A stretch of 64,000 nucleotides of DNA from contig NC_088322.1 of the NCBI RefSeq assembly GCF_910592395.1, positions 7,747,431-7,811,430 on the forward strand. The letters are read 5' to 3'. Each line of letters begins with the position of its first letter. Within the stretch, counting starts at the first letter, position 1. Of the stretch, positions 11,541 through 20,752 are shown one piece after another. Source of the DNA: Lineus longissimus. Its lineage: Eukaryota > Nemertea > Pilidiophora > Heteronemertea > Lineidae. Under the pieces are notes generated by a model. That model was not told the DNA's origin, ran no database searches, and saw nothing but the letters and a program-made list of their open reading frames with translations. The translations under genes and the position numbers were made by a program.

Positions 11541-13230
11541 GTGATCCATAAATCTGTTGAGGTATGGATCTCTCCCTGGGTGATAGCTAGAGATGCCTGC
11601 TACATCAAGATGCTGTTAGCGTATGATTTATGGTGCTTAAGTGGTATGCCATTTGTTTTTTACCCGTGGCTAAAGAAATGCAGTTAAAGACATTGCCCTG
11701 ATGCAGTTTTTATGCATACAGATTTGCTGAAACATTAGTATTTCTGGCTACACCAATGGCATTGCTGAAAGTTATATTCAGTACGTAAGACTGTTTTTTG
11801 TCTTGCAAAACAAGATGTGGAAAAAACTTCTGCTTTAGATTTTGGGCTTTGACTATAAACGCTTTTATTGAGGATAAAACCTTAGCTAACATTAATTGTC
11901 AGTCTCGTAATATCCTTCTGTCAATCTCTCTTTTCAGGCTTTGGCAACCTGGTCCCCATGTGATCTGAAGACTTCGTGACGTCATGTAAATAGGTCAACG
12001 AATCTCACTAGTGATTCAATGATGTAGTGTTGCTTTTGGAAATTTCTTAAGGACCAATCAGATTGTACGCCTATCATGTGACCTTTGACTTTAAACTAAC
12101 CACCAATCATATGTAAATTGTATAGATAATCAGCATGTTCCAATACAGTGCATTTGAGACCATTTTAAAGTTTAATAAAATATGGGACAATTTGATTCAA
12201 GAGGGAAAACTATAGATTTTTCACATAGTCTGATGTATGATGTATTCTATTGCAGTAAACCAGGGTAATTTCGTGAAGCCAAAGGTTTGATTTTGCGGTA
12301 GCCTAAATTTCCGCATTTGTGGCCATGATTTAATGATCAATGCATGAATGTGGTACTGTGGTGGCAATCACATTGAAACGCAAGATGGCATATTGAGGCC
12401 ATGCTGATGTCATCATTATAGAAAAATTGTCATTTTGGGTTCTTGAACCATGCGACATAACTTTGTCGTCCGCGCAACAATGGAAGAAGTGAAGTTTGGC
12501 GAAATAAGCCAAGACGTTGTCACATGTAGCACAGATTTGGTAGCGACTTCCTCAGAGTCTGGGTCATGGATTGACGTCCAAAATAAATGCCCAAATGACG
12601 TCACTTCATATCCTCGACAGGGCGAATGCACACGGTGAAGTGCACTCCTAAATCTTTCAAGTTTTTTGTCGGTGACGTGTCACCTACATACCACCACTGA
12701 TAAGTAAAAGGATGACCACAATTTTAATGAATATCAATGTGTTGTTTAAGTTACTCTTTTTTCACTAATCTAAGACTGGTTTCTGACGACTCGTGAAACA
12801 TTGATTCAATATGTTCGATGAGATAGATGATATAAACAATGGGATTAGCAACACCAAATTATCCGATGGTCTTGACGTCAAGTTCTGCTTGGCCTTTGTG
12901 TTGCTTTCGGAGTAATTAATGAACTGCTCTTAGATCGATGAAACTAGAGTGTTTCATTTATTTTTTAAGTTATATGTTGATTAGATGCTCAAGGTTGCTT
13001 TTGTGATCAGAAGAACAGCCTAGCAAGAATCCCCATTTGGTGAGTTGTAGCTCGATCTGGTCATTTCCCATTCACGCCCACCGATTCGACTGCGAAGTTC
13101 TCCCCTGGAACTAGTTTAAAGGGTATTAACCTGTGTCATTTCTGAAGAAATAGATTAAGGGTTGCCCATGGGCAGCACCATTTTGGCTGGAACTTGAAAT
13201 CCTACAGCAATTAGAACTCCTTCGAAATTA
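11541..13230 (+). other. Spacer with candidate terminal CDK14 exon and poly(A) signal
   Basis: TCTCTTTTCAG|GCTTTGGCAACC is a good acceptor (AG 11936-11937). In phase 0 it adds ALATWSPCDLKTS and a stop at 11977-11979, and AATAAA occurs at 12174-12179. A donor at 4308/4309 (AAGAAG|GTATAG) would join in the same phase. That makes a distal terminal exon possible but unproven. From 12180 to 13230 nothing was recognised. Confidence 0.3.
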
Positions 13231-13408
13231 CAGTAGAACCTCTCTATTAAGGACACCCTCGGGACTGACAAGTGCTGTCCTTAATAGAGTGGTGTCCAGA
13301 TTAGAGAGGTCAAAATGAATAGAAACAACTGCTTTGGGACTAAAACTAGTGTCCTTAATAGAGAGGTCGTCCTTAATAGAGAGGTGTCCGCTACGGGAGG
13401 TTCCACTG
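13231..13408 (+). mobile_element. Pogo/Tigger-type MITE, copy B (best preserved)
   Basis: CAGTAGAACCTCTCTATTAA at the left and GGGAGGTTCCACTG at the right form inverted termini, with the TA target duplicated (13229-13230 and 13409-13410). Length 178 bp. The interior holds several GTCCTTAATAGAGAGG motifs, so the ends are internally echoed. CAGT termini and TA duplication point to the pogo branch of Tc1/mariner. Confidence 0.85.
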
Positions 13409-13410
13409 TA

Positions 13411-14210
13411 AGTAAATGCCAATTTCAAGAAAAAGGGTGGGACTGGGAGTCTATTTTCTGGAAAAACAAAGAACTGACTCCTACCCGTTCAAGTTCTAGC
13501 CAAAATGGTGTTCCCTGTGGTTACCCAATAACCTGCTTAACGTGAAAAGCATGCATCTGCGCATATCCTTATTTCTTTCAACGATGATTCTAATAGCTTG
13601 ATTTGGCTATTACTTGCCAATTCTGGATTCTTGCCTGACTGATGGAGGAAATGAGTGAGGTTTGTGGTGAATGACGTGAAAGTTATGATTGTCTGTATTT
13701 GACTTTGTAAGGTTTATTCGGTGACATACTGTGTCAACACTATCAAGCTGGTTGAGCTGCATCAGCTGTGACACATAGGCCTATTCCATGTAAAATATAC
13801 CTTTTTGTTGCCCTTAACTGGCTTAAATGCATCGGCACAGTATTTGTTCCTAGCGTATCAGAAATGCTAGTCTGTTCAAGTACAATGAGGTATAGATTTT
13901 GCTCCACACCCCGCGTGGGATGGTTCATACTCGGTGATGTCGTCACCACAAACTGGCCTCAGTCATGACTTTTGTTAGTTGTTTTTGTATTAAAAAGTGT
14001 GTTGTTTATGTTATTGCCGGTCGAGTCCATTTCAAGATAAGTTGACTGCACTGCACTCTACGTTTTCATGTATAAAGCGTCACAATTATACTCCATGATG
14101 CGGTCAAGTTTATTGTGAAATTATTTTTAAGTATTATGAGAATATAGTCTGTTCTTTTAATTATGATGATAGTCTACTGTCTTTAATAGAGTTTATAGAA
14201 TGAAGTAAAA
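13411..14210. other. Non-coding, no gene seen
   Basis: AT-rich spacer between two copies of the same MITE. No exon or structured repeat recognised. Confidence 0.5.
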
Positions 14211-14212
14211 TA

Positions 14213-14357
14213 GAGTAGAACCTCTCTATTAAGGACACAGTGGGACTGACAAATGGAGGTGTCCTGATTAGAGAGGTCAGATTGAATGGAAACACCTAAG
14301 TTGGGATCAAAACTAGTGTCCTTAATAGAGAGGTGTCCACTAAGAGAGGTTCTACTG
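14213..14357 (+). mobile_element. Pogo/Tigger-type MITE, copy C
   Basis: Left GAGTAGAACCTCTCTATTAA (first base changed from C), right GAGAGGTTCTACTG, with TA at 14211-14212 and 14358-14359. 145 bp. It ends about 50 bp before the left end of the DIRS element. Confidence 0.85.
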
Positions 14358-14408
14358 TATTTAAATAAATGAAAATTTTGTTTCTGAATTTTCAAGATGT
14401 GTCAAAAC

Positions 14409-14597
14409 CATTTTGTGTCATTCAAACTTACCTATGGAACACTTTTGCATGTTACTCCATTTGGGCTCAAACACAAGAGTATCCCTTTAATTTTCTAAAG
14501 GGAGAACTGAGTTAACAGCTCGGCCGCCAGGCGGCGCCCTGACCGATCCCGCGAGATCGCGCCGATCTCATGCCGCCATATTCAGTCTTTACTCTTG
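14409..14597 (+). repeat. DIRS left inverted terminal repeat
   Basis: Starts CATTTTGTGTCATTCAAACT and ends AGTCTTTACTCTTG. It pairs with 20753-20965. The interior is GC-rich with short palindromes (GATCCCGCGAGATC region). The outer edge (14409-14450) is complementary to 20608-20649 of the internal region. Confidence 0.93.
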
Positions 14598-14892
14598 TGC
14601 TTCTACGAAGCACATCGTTTTTTCAAAGCTGCCGTGAATTCGATTTAAAACCAAATTCAACCAGCCAAGTCTAGACGATTTTTGGGTTCATTCACCTACG
14701 GAGTAGACCGCCAAACTAATCTTGGCATTAGTATTGTCCAGTCTATTTAATTATAGACATTTTCTTAGCTAGCTTAGTCGACCCGGCTCCATTATTTTGA
14801 TCTTGGTAGGGTAGAGTTAAGTAGGCTATTCTCCGCTCTATTGTAATGAACAAGACTCAGATCCATTGCAATAGTGTTTAATTCAAGTAGGC

Positions 14893-17181
14893 ATGTTTTC
14901 CTTTCCATTAATTATTGCGTCCTTTCTGGCCTACTTGGGGTTCCCAGTATTTTTATTGTCATTGGTACCATTTTTTATATGGCGTACCCCTCCGACGGCA
15001 TCCTTTGTCTCACCACAAAGGAATGCGTCTGGTGGCGGGAAACGGGCCGCGAAGACGCCTAAACCCTCTTCCGGTTCCGTTTCCGGGCATATAACCCGGA
15101 GGTCTAGCAAACCTCCCGCCACCACCCCTTCCGTCAGCCGAGTTCCGGTTCCGGCCGCGGCTGCGAAGGATGCGGGATCTGACATTATTAATGTCTGTGG
15201 TCCCAAGGGAGACTTACATCCAATAAGTCTCCAAGGGTTTAATATACCCCGGACCTCAGGGAACCTTCCGGTTCCCCTGTCGTCCGCTCCCCCGAGTACA
15301 AGCCCTTTGTACCCGCGGGAGCACCCTGCTTCCGGTCCGCCGATTGCAGTTCCGGTTACTGACGCGGGTTCCCGTTTTTCAGTAACCGAAGACTCTACTG
15401 GGGGTTTTTCTCAGTCTTTACTGCGAAATAACCCCAGTCCTCACGGACACAGTAGAGTAGGGCCGGACCTTATAACGCCACCTCCGAAACGCCATGCGTC
15501 TTCGGTAACAGCGTTTCCGCCCTCCGTACCTCCTTCTAAAAGGGCTTCCGGTAGCTCCATACCGGCGAAGGAGTTACGGGCATTTCCGGTTTCGGACTTC
15601 GTCCTACCGGAAATGCAGGCACCTTCCTACGTTGGCCAACCTCTTGGGTGGAACCAACCGGAAGTGCCACCCCCTCCTCGTAGCAGAGGCGTCGTTCCCA
15701 TGGAACGAGCTACGCAGAGAGGACATCTGAACTCTAGTTCAGAATATGGGCAACTTCCGCTTCCGGAAGACCCATTCGCCCGCACATACGGCTTCCAGGG
15801 TTCGCTTATGCGCTCACCCTCGCCTCAACCGCCCGTCGTTGAGAGAAGCCGCACGTCGGGTCCGGAACCCGAGTCGGGACAGCAACTGTCCCAGCTCATC
15901 CAGATGGTAGCAGGTCTTTCTGATAGACTCAGCCATCTGGAGCAGGGTTCCGGTTCCTCTGGTGCGCCTGGTCCCATCGGATACCCACCATCCGACTCCT
16001 CTATTTTAGAGGAATTTTCTGAGAACGAGAGTTCTCAGCCAGGCTACCGCTCCCCCAATCAGGAGGAGCTGTCACCAGAGGAGGCCAGTATCCTGTCGGA
16101 TATGAGGACACTCAGATCCTTGATCAGAGCGTACCTCCCGCAGGATCTGTGCCCTACCCCGCCGGAACTGCCAGCCTTGTCAACACCGACCTTTTCACTC
16201 TGGGGACAGGAAGTGGATCCCAATCCACAGGTTTCTCAAGGCTCCACTCGGGCACTTGAATTCCTTCCTCCCTCCCCGTCGGTGTTAGCAGTCTCTGAAC
16301 TTTTGGAGCGTACAATCAGAGACTCACAAGGCGCCCACCAACGTACTTCCATCCCTGTCCTTCCGGCAGTCGGACCGGAAGCTTGGTGTAAACCGGGGAA
16401 GTTGTTCACGGCACAACTTCCTCCCGTTAGGCAGTACCGCGCTGACTATTATCGAGTCAGCTCGGCCGGCTGTCCAGCTGCAGCATCGACTTCCATATTA
16501 AAGGACGATGTACAGCTGGACCAACTCGTGCCTAGGGTGACCTCCTCCTCGGCTTACCGAGACCTTAGAGCACAAGAGGGTCTGGCCAAAAACACGTTAG
16601 CGGTGCTCTCCTACGCAGAGCACACTAACCTGGCCCTAGCCAGATCCCTAAAAGATAATGAGTCACTATCTGATGACACAAAATCGCTTGTGACATCCTT
16701 GTCACATTCGATTAGGCACGCTATTGCGCTGTCCGCCAAGACCGCAGCAAATAGCGTCCTACTCCGTAGAGACGCCGCACTGGGCTCTCTCAATGTCATC
16801 AGATCCCTCCAGCTGGAAGGGGCCTTAAGAACCGCTCCTTTGGACGGTTCTTTCCTGTTCGCAGATTCTGTACAAGAGGCGGCTCAAGCACAGAAAGATT
16901 GGGACAAATTATATGCCCCCACTGCGACACAGAGGGCCAAGACCTCTCTACCTAACGCTAGAAAGATAGAGAGGCCCCAGCAGGCATCGGGTTCAATCCC
17001 GTACGCCAGGCAGGTCCTGCCTAGGCCTACCCCGCCTAGTCAGCCTGCTCCTGCTGGATCCTTCCGACGGGAAGCGGAGGGTCGCCGGACTGGAAAGAGG
17101 AAAAATACTTCCTCTAACCAGGGTGGATCCGGTCCGACTAAGCACTCCTTTCGCCCAAGGGGTGCTGGCCGGAAGAGGTGA
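14893..17181 (+). CDS. DIRS ORF1: Gag-like protein, 762 aa
   Basis: Putative nucleocapsid-type protein of the DIRS element, inferred from position (first frame after the left repeat). The N-terminus is hydrophobic (FSFPLIIASFLAYLGF), followed by a long Pro/Ser-rich low-complexity part. A short heptad-like stretch (QLSQLIQMVAGLSDRLSHLE, about residue 340) could be a coiled coil, and a helical, more ordered region lies at about 540-680. The last 60 residues are strongly basic (RTGKRKN...RPRGAGRKR), fitting nucleic-acid binding. No CCHC zinc knuckle is visible, which is usual for DIRS Gags. The first in-frame ATG is used; a shorter start is possible. It overlaps the next open frame by about 59 nt. 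Confidence 0.8.
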   Translation: MFSFPLIIASFLAYLGFPVFLLSLVPFFIWRTPPTASFVSPQRNASGGGKRAAKTPKPSSGSVSGHITRRSSKPPATTPSVSRVPVPAAAAKDAGSDIINVCGPKGDLHPISLQGFNIPRTSGNLPVPLSSAPPSTSPLYPREHPASGPPIAVPVTDAGSRFSVTEDSTGGFSQSLLRNNPSPHGHSRVGPDLITPPPKRHASSVTAFPPSVPPSKRASGSSIPAKELRAFPVSDFVLPEMQAPSYVGQPLGWNQPEVPPPPRSRGVVPMERATQRGHLNSSSEYGQLPLPEDPFARTYGFQGSLMRSPSPQPPVVERSRTSGPEPESGQQLSQLIQMVAGLSDRLSHLEQGSGSSGAPGPIGYPPSDSSILEEFSENESSQPGYRSPNQEELSPEEASILSDMRTLRSLIRAYLPQDLCPTPPELPALSTPTFSLWGQEVDPNPQVSQGSTRALEFLPPSPSVLAVSELLERTIRDSQGAHQRTSIPVLPAVGPEAWCKPGKLFTAQLPPVRQYRADYYRVSSAGCPAAASTSILKDDVQLDQLVPRVTSSSAYRDLRAQEGLAKNTLAVLSYAEHTNLALARSLKDNESLSDDTKSLVTSLSHSIRHAIALSAKTAANSVLLRRDAALGSLNVIRSLQLEGALRTAPLDGSFLFADSVQEAAQAQKDWDKLYAPTATQRAKTSLPNARKIERPQQASGSIPYARQVLPRPTPPSQPAPAGSFRREAEGRRTGKRKNTSSNQGGSGPTKHSFRPRGAGRKR

Positions 17182-19759
17182 CTCCCCCCTCCTTTCTCCT
17201 CCCGGACGCAAAAAGGAGCCGACTCCGGTAGTCGGGGGCCGTCTGCAAAAAATTTGCAGACATTTGGGACGATTGGTGCCCAAAGGGGTCCCCAGTCCCA
17301 AACATGTTGAGGTACGGAGTGAAACTAGATTTCAACCGTACCCCCCCGACTACCATATATCCAACCCCAGTTCAGCCACCGAAGGACCCAGTCAAGGCCT
17401 CTGCCCTCCAAGCAGAGGTCGCGACATTACTGGAGAAGCAAGCTATCCAGGTCCTTCAAGATCCATGCTCCCCCGGCTTTTACAGCCACGTTTTCTTGGT
17501 TCCCAAGAAAGCAGGGACATGGAGGCTGATCATAGACCTTTCCAGGTTAAACACCTTCTTGAATGTTCCTCATTTCAAGATGGAAACCACCAGGTCTATA
17601 GCAACGGCGATACAGCCCAACGATTGGGCGGTATCGATGGATTTAATGGATGCGTACTTACATGTACCGATCCATCCAGACTATCAACACTTCCTTCGAT
17701 TCCATTACGAAGGAAAGACGTATCAATTCAGGGCCCTGCCGTTTGGTCTGGCATCGGCACCCCTAATTTTTACGATGATAGTCACAGCCTTCGTCGCTCC
17801 CTTTCACGTGATGGGGTTCAAGCTCCATCACTACCTAGACGATTGGCTACTCCGTTGCAAATCGCGGGAACTACTACTGCAACAACTTCAGGTTCTAAAG
17901 CAAAAAGTAGTTTCCGCAGGTTGGATTATCAACGAAACAAAGTCAGAATTCATACCATCCCAAGACTTCGTTTACGTTGGAGTTCGGTTCCTTACGGCCA
18001 TAGGGAAAATGCTGCCCCCCCTAGACAGGATAAAGAAAATTCTTCATCTCGTCGCAGAATTCAGAGGAAGGACTCAAGCTCCCGCAAGGCGATGCTTGAG
18101 CCTTTTGGGACTTCTGAATTCGGCAGCAGACCAAATCCCCCTTGGCCGTCTATATATGCGTCCCATCCAGATGTTTCTAATGTCTCTATGGAAACCCCAC
18201 AGGGACCCATTAGACAAGTTGGTATTGATACCTCAATACCTACTCAAGAACGTCTGGAACTTCTGGGAGTCGGAGACTCGTCTCCAAAGCGGTGTAGATC
18301 TTGCTCCACCGCCCCCAGAAGTGTCCCTGTTCACAGATGCTTCCCTACTAGGGTGGGGAGCACATCTGAACAACGGGGACATGTCCATAAGAGGTCTATG
18401 GACAAGGGAGGAGACCATTCTTCCAATAAATATATTGGAAATGAAGGCTGTCCTTCTTGCCGTGAGGGCTCTTTCCCTTCGCCTGAAGAATCGGAGAGTA
18501 ACCCTGTTCTCCGACAATTCTACAGTAGTAGCATATGTCAGGAGACAGGGAGGCACAAAGTCCGGCATTCTTTGCCAGCTAACTTGGGAGCTTTACCATC
18601 TTTGTGCCGACCTTGGAGTATCGATATGTGCCAGACACATACCGGGCAATCGCAACATCCTTGCCGACGCCCTGTCCCGTCAGAACAAGCTAGTTCAGAC
18701 AGAGTGGACACTCCATCAGGAGATTGTAGACGACCTTTGTCGCCTTTGGCAATCTCCGAAGGTAGATCTGTTCGCCACCAGGCTGAACAATCGCCTTCCC
18801 ATCTATTACTCTCCACTTCCGGACGAAGAGGCCCTGGAAGTCGACAGCCTTACAGCCTCTTGGGTCGGGCTGAACGCATATGCGTTTCCACCCCTCCCTC
18901 TCATCCAACCAGTCCTGAACAAGATCTTGACCAGCCATCCGGTGAGAATAACTCTCATCGCACCTTGCTGGCCAAATCAGGCCTGGTTCCCAGCCTTGCT
19001 GGAGCTCCTGATAGATCACCCCAGGAGTCTTCCTACTTGGAAGCACCTCCTGTGGCACCCCCTGGGGAGATGCTACCACCAGAACCCTGGATTTTTCAAG
19101 TTTCACGCCTGGAACTTATCCAGTTGCATCTCCACCAGAGAGGCTTTTCGGACATCGCTGTCAAGCGCATGTCCGCACCTCAAAGGGGGTCTACCCTTGA
19201 TGTGTATCAAGGAAAGTGGTCTACCTTCACTTCCTGGTGCAGGGAGAACGGAGTTAATCCGATCTCTCCCTCTATATACAGATTAGTAGATTTCCTTATT
19301 GAATTATTCACGGAAAGACAACTATCTGTCACGGCTATAAAAGGGTACAAGTCCGCCATCGCTTCTACCCTCCGTGTTTTAAGCACCTGGGATCTTCGTT
19401 GGGAGGACCAAATAACCCCTCTTTTCAGAGGAATGTTATTAGAGCGTCCTAGACCGGTTCACAACACCCCTAAATGGGACCTTTCTGTTGTCCTTAAGGT
19501 GCTCATGAGGCATCCTTTTGAACCCATGTCTATTTCATCCATGAAATATCTGACACTCAAAACGGTCTTTCTAGTAGCCTTGGCTACCGCCCAACGGAGA
19601 TCAGAGCTCCATGCACTTTCTTTTAAGAAGCTGGCTTTTAGAGAGGGAGGGGAGGTTATCCTGGCTTTTTATACCAGGATTTCTGGCGAAGAACCAGGGA
19701 CCGGCCGCCTCTCGGCCCCCGGTTACTATTCCCTCTCTGTCAGGAACGATCTCTTATGA
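17123..19759 (+). CDS. DIRS tyrosine recombinase ORF, 5' part; long frame overlapping RT, 878 codons
   Basis: This frame is open for 2.6 kb in the +2 phase across nearly the whole RT ORF. Only the C-terminal part (from about 19100) looks like protein: a SAM-like N-terminal core-binding domain (VYQGKWSTFTSWCRENGVNP, then VTAIKGYKSAIAS) and the start of the catalytic domain with the first catalytic Arg in ATAQRRSELHAL (about 19577-19610). After the T-run at 19666-19670 this frame runs out of homology and stops at 19759, while the recombinase continues in another phase. A recombinase ORF overlapping the RT ORF is also the layout of Dictyostelium DIRS-1. Whether the N-terminal 650 codons are translated is unknown. 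Confidence 0.75.
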   Translation: MDPVRLSTPFAQGVLAGRGDSPLLSPPGRKKEPTPVVGGRLQKICRHLGRLVPKGVPSPKHVEVRSETRFQPYPPDYHISNPSSATEGPSQGLCPPSRGRDITGEASYPGPSRSMLPRLLQPRFLGSQESRDMEADHRPFQVKHLLECSSFQDGNHQVYSNGDTAQRLGGIDGFNGCVLTCTDPSRLSTLPSIPLRRKDVSIQGPAVWSGIGTPNFYDDSHSLRRSLSRDGVQAPSLPRRLATPLQIAGTTTATTSGSKAKSSFRRLDYQRNKVRIHTIPRLRLRWSSVPYGHRENAAPPRQDKENSSSRRRIQRKDSSSRKAMLEPFGTSEFGSRPNPPWPSIYASHPDVSNVSMETPQGPIRQVGIDTSIPTQERLELLGVGDSSPKRCRSCSTAPRSVPVHRCFPTRVGSTSEQRGHVHKRSMDKGGDHSSNKYIGNEGCPSCREGSFPSPEESESNPVLRQFYSSSICQETGRHKVRHSLPANLGALPSLCRPWSIDMCQTHTGQSQHPCRRPVPSEQASSDRVDTPSGDCRRPLSPLAISEGRSVRHQAEQSPSHLLLSTSGRRGPGSRQPYSLLGRAERICVSTPPSHPTSPEQDLDQPSGENNSHRTLLAKSGLVPSLAGAPDRSPQESSYLEAPPVAPPGEMLPPEPWIFQVSRLELIQLHLHQRGFSDIAVKRMSAPQRGSTLDVYQGKWSTFTSWCRENGVNPISPSIYRLVDFLIELFTERQLSVTAIKGYKSAIASTLRVLSTWDLRWEDQITPLFRGMLLERPRPVHNTPKWDLSVVLKVLMRHPFEPMSISSMKYLTLKTVFLVALATAQRRSELHALSFKKLAFREGGEVILAFYTRISGEEPGTGRLSAPGYYSLSVRNDLL
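17304..19286 (+). CDS. DIRS reverse transcriptase / RNase H polyprotein with methyltransferase-like tail, 660 aa
   Basis: RNA-dependent DNA polymerase of the element. RT core about residues 55-235: FLVPKKAGTWRLIIDLSRLN, SMDLMDAYLHVPI, ALPFGLASAP and the catalytic YLDDW (177-181). RNase H about 340-460 with the four acidic positions D345 (FTDAS), E379 (LEMKA), D404 (FSDNS) and D455 (ADALSR). After it comes KVDLFATRLNNRLPIYYSPL and SWVGLNAYAFPP (487-600). This conserved post-RH block is often described in DIRS elements as a Dam-like methyltransferase region; here AFPP stands where DPPY would be, so activity is doubtful. No stop or frameshift. It may be expressed by reinitiation or frameshifting, since its ATG lies 123 nt after the gag stop. 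Confidence 0.93.
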   Translation: MLRYGVKLDFNRTPPTTIYPTPVQPPKDPVKASALQAEVATLLEKQAIQVLQDPCSPGFYSHVFLVPKKAGTWRLIIDLSRLNTFLNVPHFKMETTRSIATAIQPNDWAVSMDLMDAYLHVPIHPDYQHFLRFHYEGKTYQFRALPFGLASAPLIFTMIVTAFVAPFHVMGFKLHHYLDDWLLRCKSRELLLQQLQVLKQKVVSAGWIINETKSEFIPSQDFVYVGVRFLTAIGKMLPPLDRIKKILHLVAEFRGRTQAPARRCLSLLGLLNSAADQIPLGRLYMRPIQMFLMSLWKPHRDPLDKLVLIPQYLLKNVWNFWESETRLQSGVDLAPPPPEVSLFTDASLLGWGAHLNNGDMSIRGLWTREETILPINILEMKAVLLAVRALSLRLKNRRVTLFSDNSTVVAYVRRQGGTKSGILCQLTWELYHLCADLGVSICARHIPGNRNILADALSRQNKLVQTEWTLHQEIVDDLCRLWQSPKVDLFATRLNNRLPIYYSPLPDEEALEVDSLTASWVGLNAYAFPPLPLIQPVLNKILTSHPVRITLIAPCWPNQAWFPALLELLIDHPRSLPTWKHLLWHPLGRCYHQNPGFFKFHAWNLSSCISTREAFRTSLSSACPHLKGGLPLMCIKESGLPSLPGAGRTELIRSLPLYTD

Positions 19760-20177
19760 TCTTCCTGACAGAACTTTATGTCCCATCAGGGCCCTAAAGT
19801 TCTACATAAATAGGACAAAACCTCCCGGTATCCGCCAGGGGAGAGAGCGTTTGTTTTTGTCCTATAAGGAGGGAAATAAACGAGATATAGCGGCCGCCAC
19901 TATTTCAAGGTGGATTGTGGAGACTATTCGTCTTTCCTACAACACCTTGAAGACTTCCTCTGATCTTCGTGCGCTAGCTAACATCTCAGCGCACGAAGTT
20001 AGAGCACTAGCCACCTCCTGGGCTAACTACCGAGGAGTTGCTCTTCAAGAAGTCGTTTCCGCTGCATGTTGGAGTAATCACTCCACATTCTCTCGTTTCT
20101 ACCTACGAGACGTTTCTTCCCTCGTAGATGGCATGCACACAATCGGCCCGATTGTGTCTGCGGGGCATGTTGTTTGA
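19611..20177 (+). pseudogene. DIRS tyrosine recombinase, 3' part (frameshifted from the 5' part)
   Basis: Holds the rest of the recombinase catalytic domain: FIPGFLAKNQGP, LCPIRALKFYI, the H-x-x-R box SAHEVRALATSWA (H128, R131 of this frame), CWSNHSTFSRFY and the nucleophile Tyr in RFYLRD (Y164). Homology to the recombinase starts at about 19671, right after a TTTTT run, so the upstream ATG is not a real start. The first catalytic Arg lies in the other frame. The break is one extra base in the T5 run, either a mutation, a sequencing error or a recoding site. All four catalytic positions remain. Confidence 0.85.
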
Positions 20178-20607
20178 TCCTGGCTAGATCAAAAAAGGGG
20201 GGGGGAAGCCCGATTGAAGAGTCAAACGCGCATCTTGCGCCATTTTTGATATGCCCTATCTTCAACATCCAGGCAACCCCTAGTAGACTAGAAAGGACGC
20301 AATTTCTTATTGTTGTTTAGCAATAATTCATTCTACACCCTTCAACATGCCTTACTTGCTCTAAGCTCTGTTGCCGGAAAGAAGATGGTTTTATTACGCA
20401 ATTCTAGCGCTTTCCGGAGAATGGGTCTATTACTCTCTATAATATGATTGTAATACCGAGATCAAAATACCGGTCCTCCGGTTCTCCCCATTTCTTTCCC
20501 CTGGCGGTCCTCCTTAGCTAATATGCCGGTGGTGCCTCCTGGATGGAACAACAGCTCAGCCTTAGGTAAGTCCTCGTTTCCCACCTCCAATAGGTTGCTG
20601 GGATTCG

Positions 20608-20705
20608 ATGCAAAAGTGTTCCATAGGTAAGTTTGAATGACACAAAATGCCCATTTCCTTACAAGAAATGGCCATTTTGTTAGTTCATACTTACCTATGG
20701 AACAC
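20608..20705 (+). repeat. DIRS internal complementary region (circle-junction template)
   Basis: 20608-20649 is the reverse complement of the left outer edge (14409-14450), and 20648-20705 is the reverse complement of the right outer edge (about 20908-20965). The two halves meet at a shared TG/CA dinucleotide (20648-20649), as expected if it copies a right-end/left-end circle junction. The match stops exactly at the inferred element boundaries on both sides, which is how the ends were placed. Confidence 0.93.
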
Positions 20706-20752
20706 GGCCCTCCCGCCGTCCCCACAAACGGGACATACTCTTTATTAACGCT

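Noticed and set aside
14931-15206. Minus-strand open frames inside DIRS (also at 16993, 18233, 18538, 18690)
   Set aside because: Opposite the gag and RT genes, with no recognisable motif.
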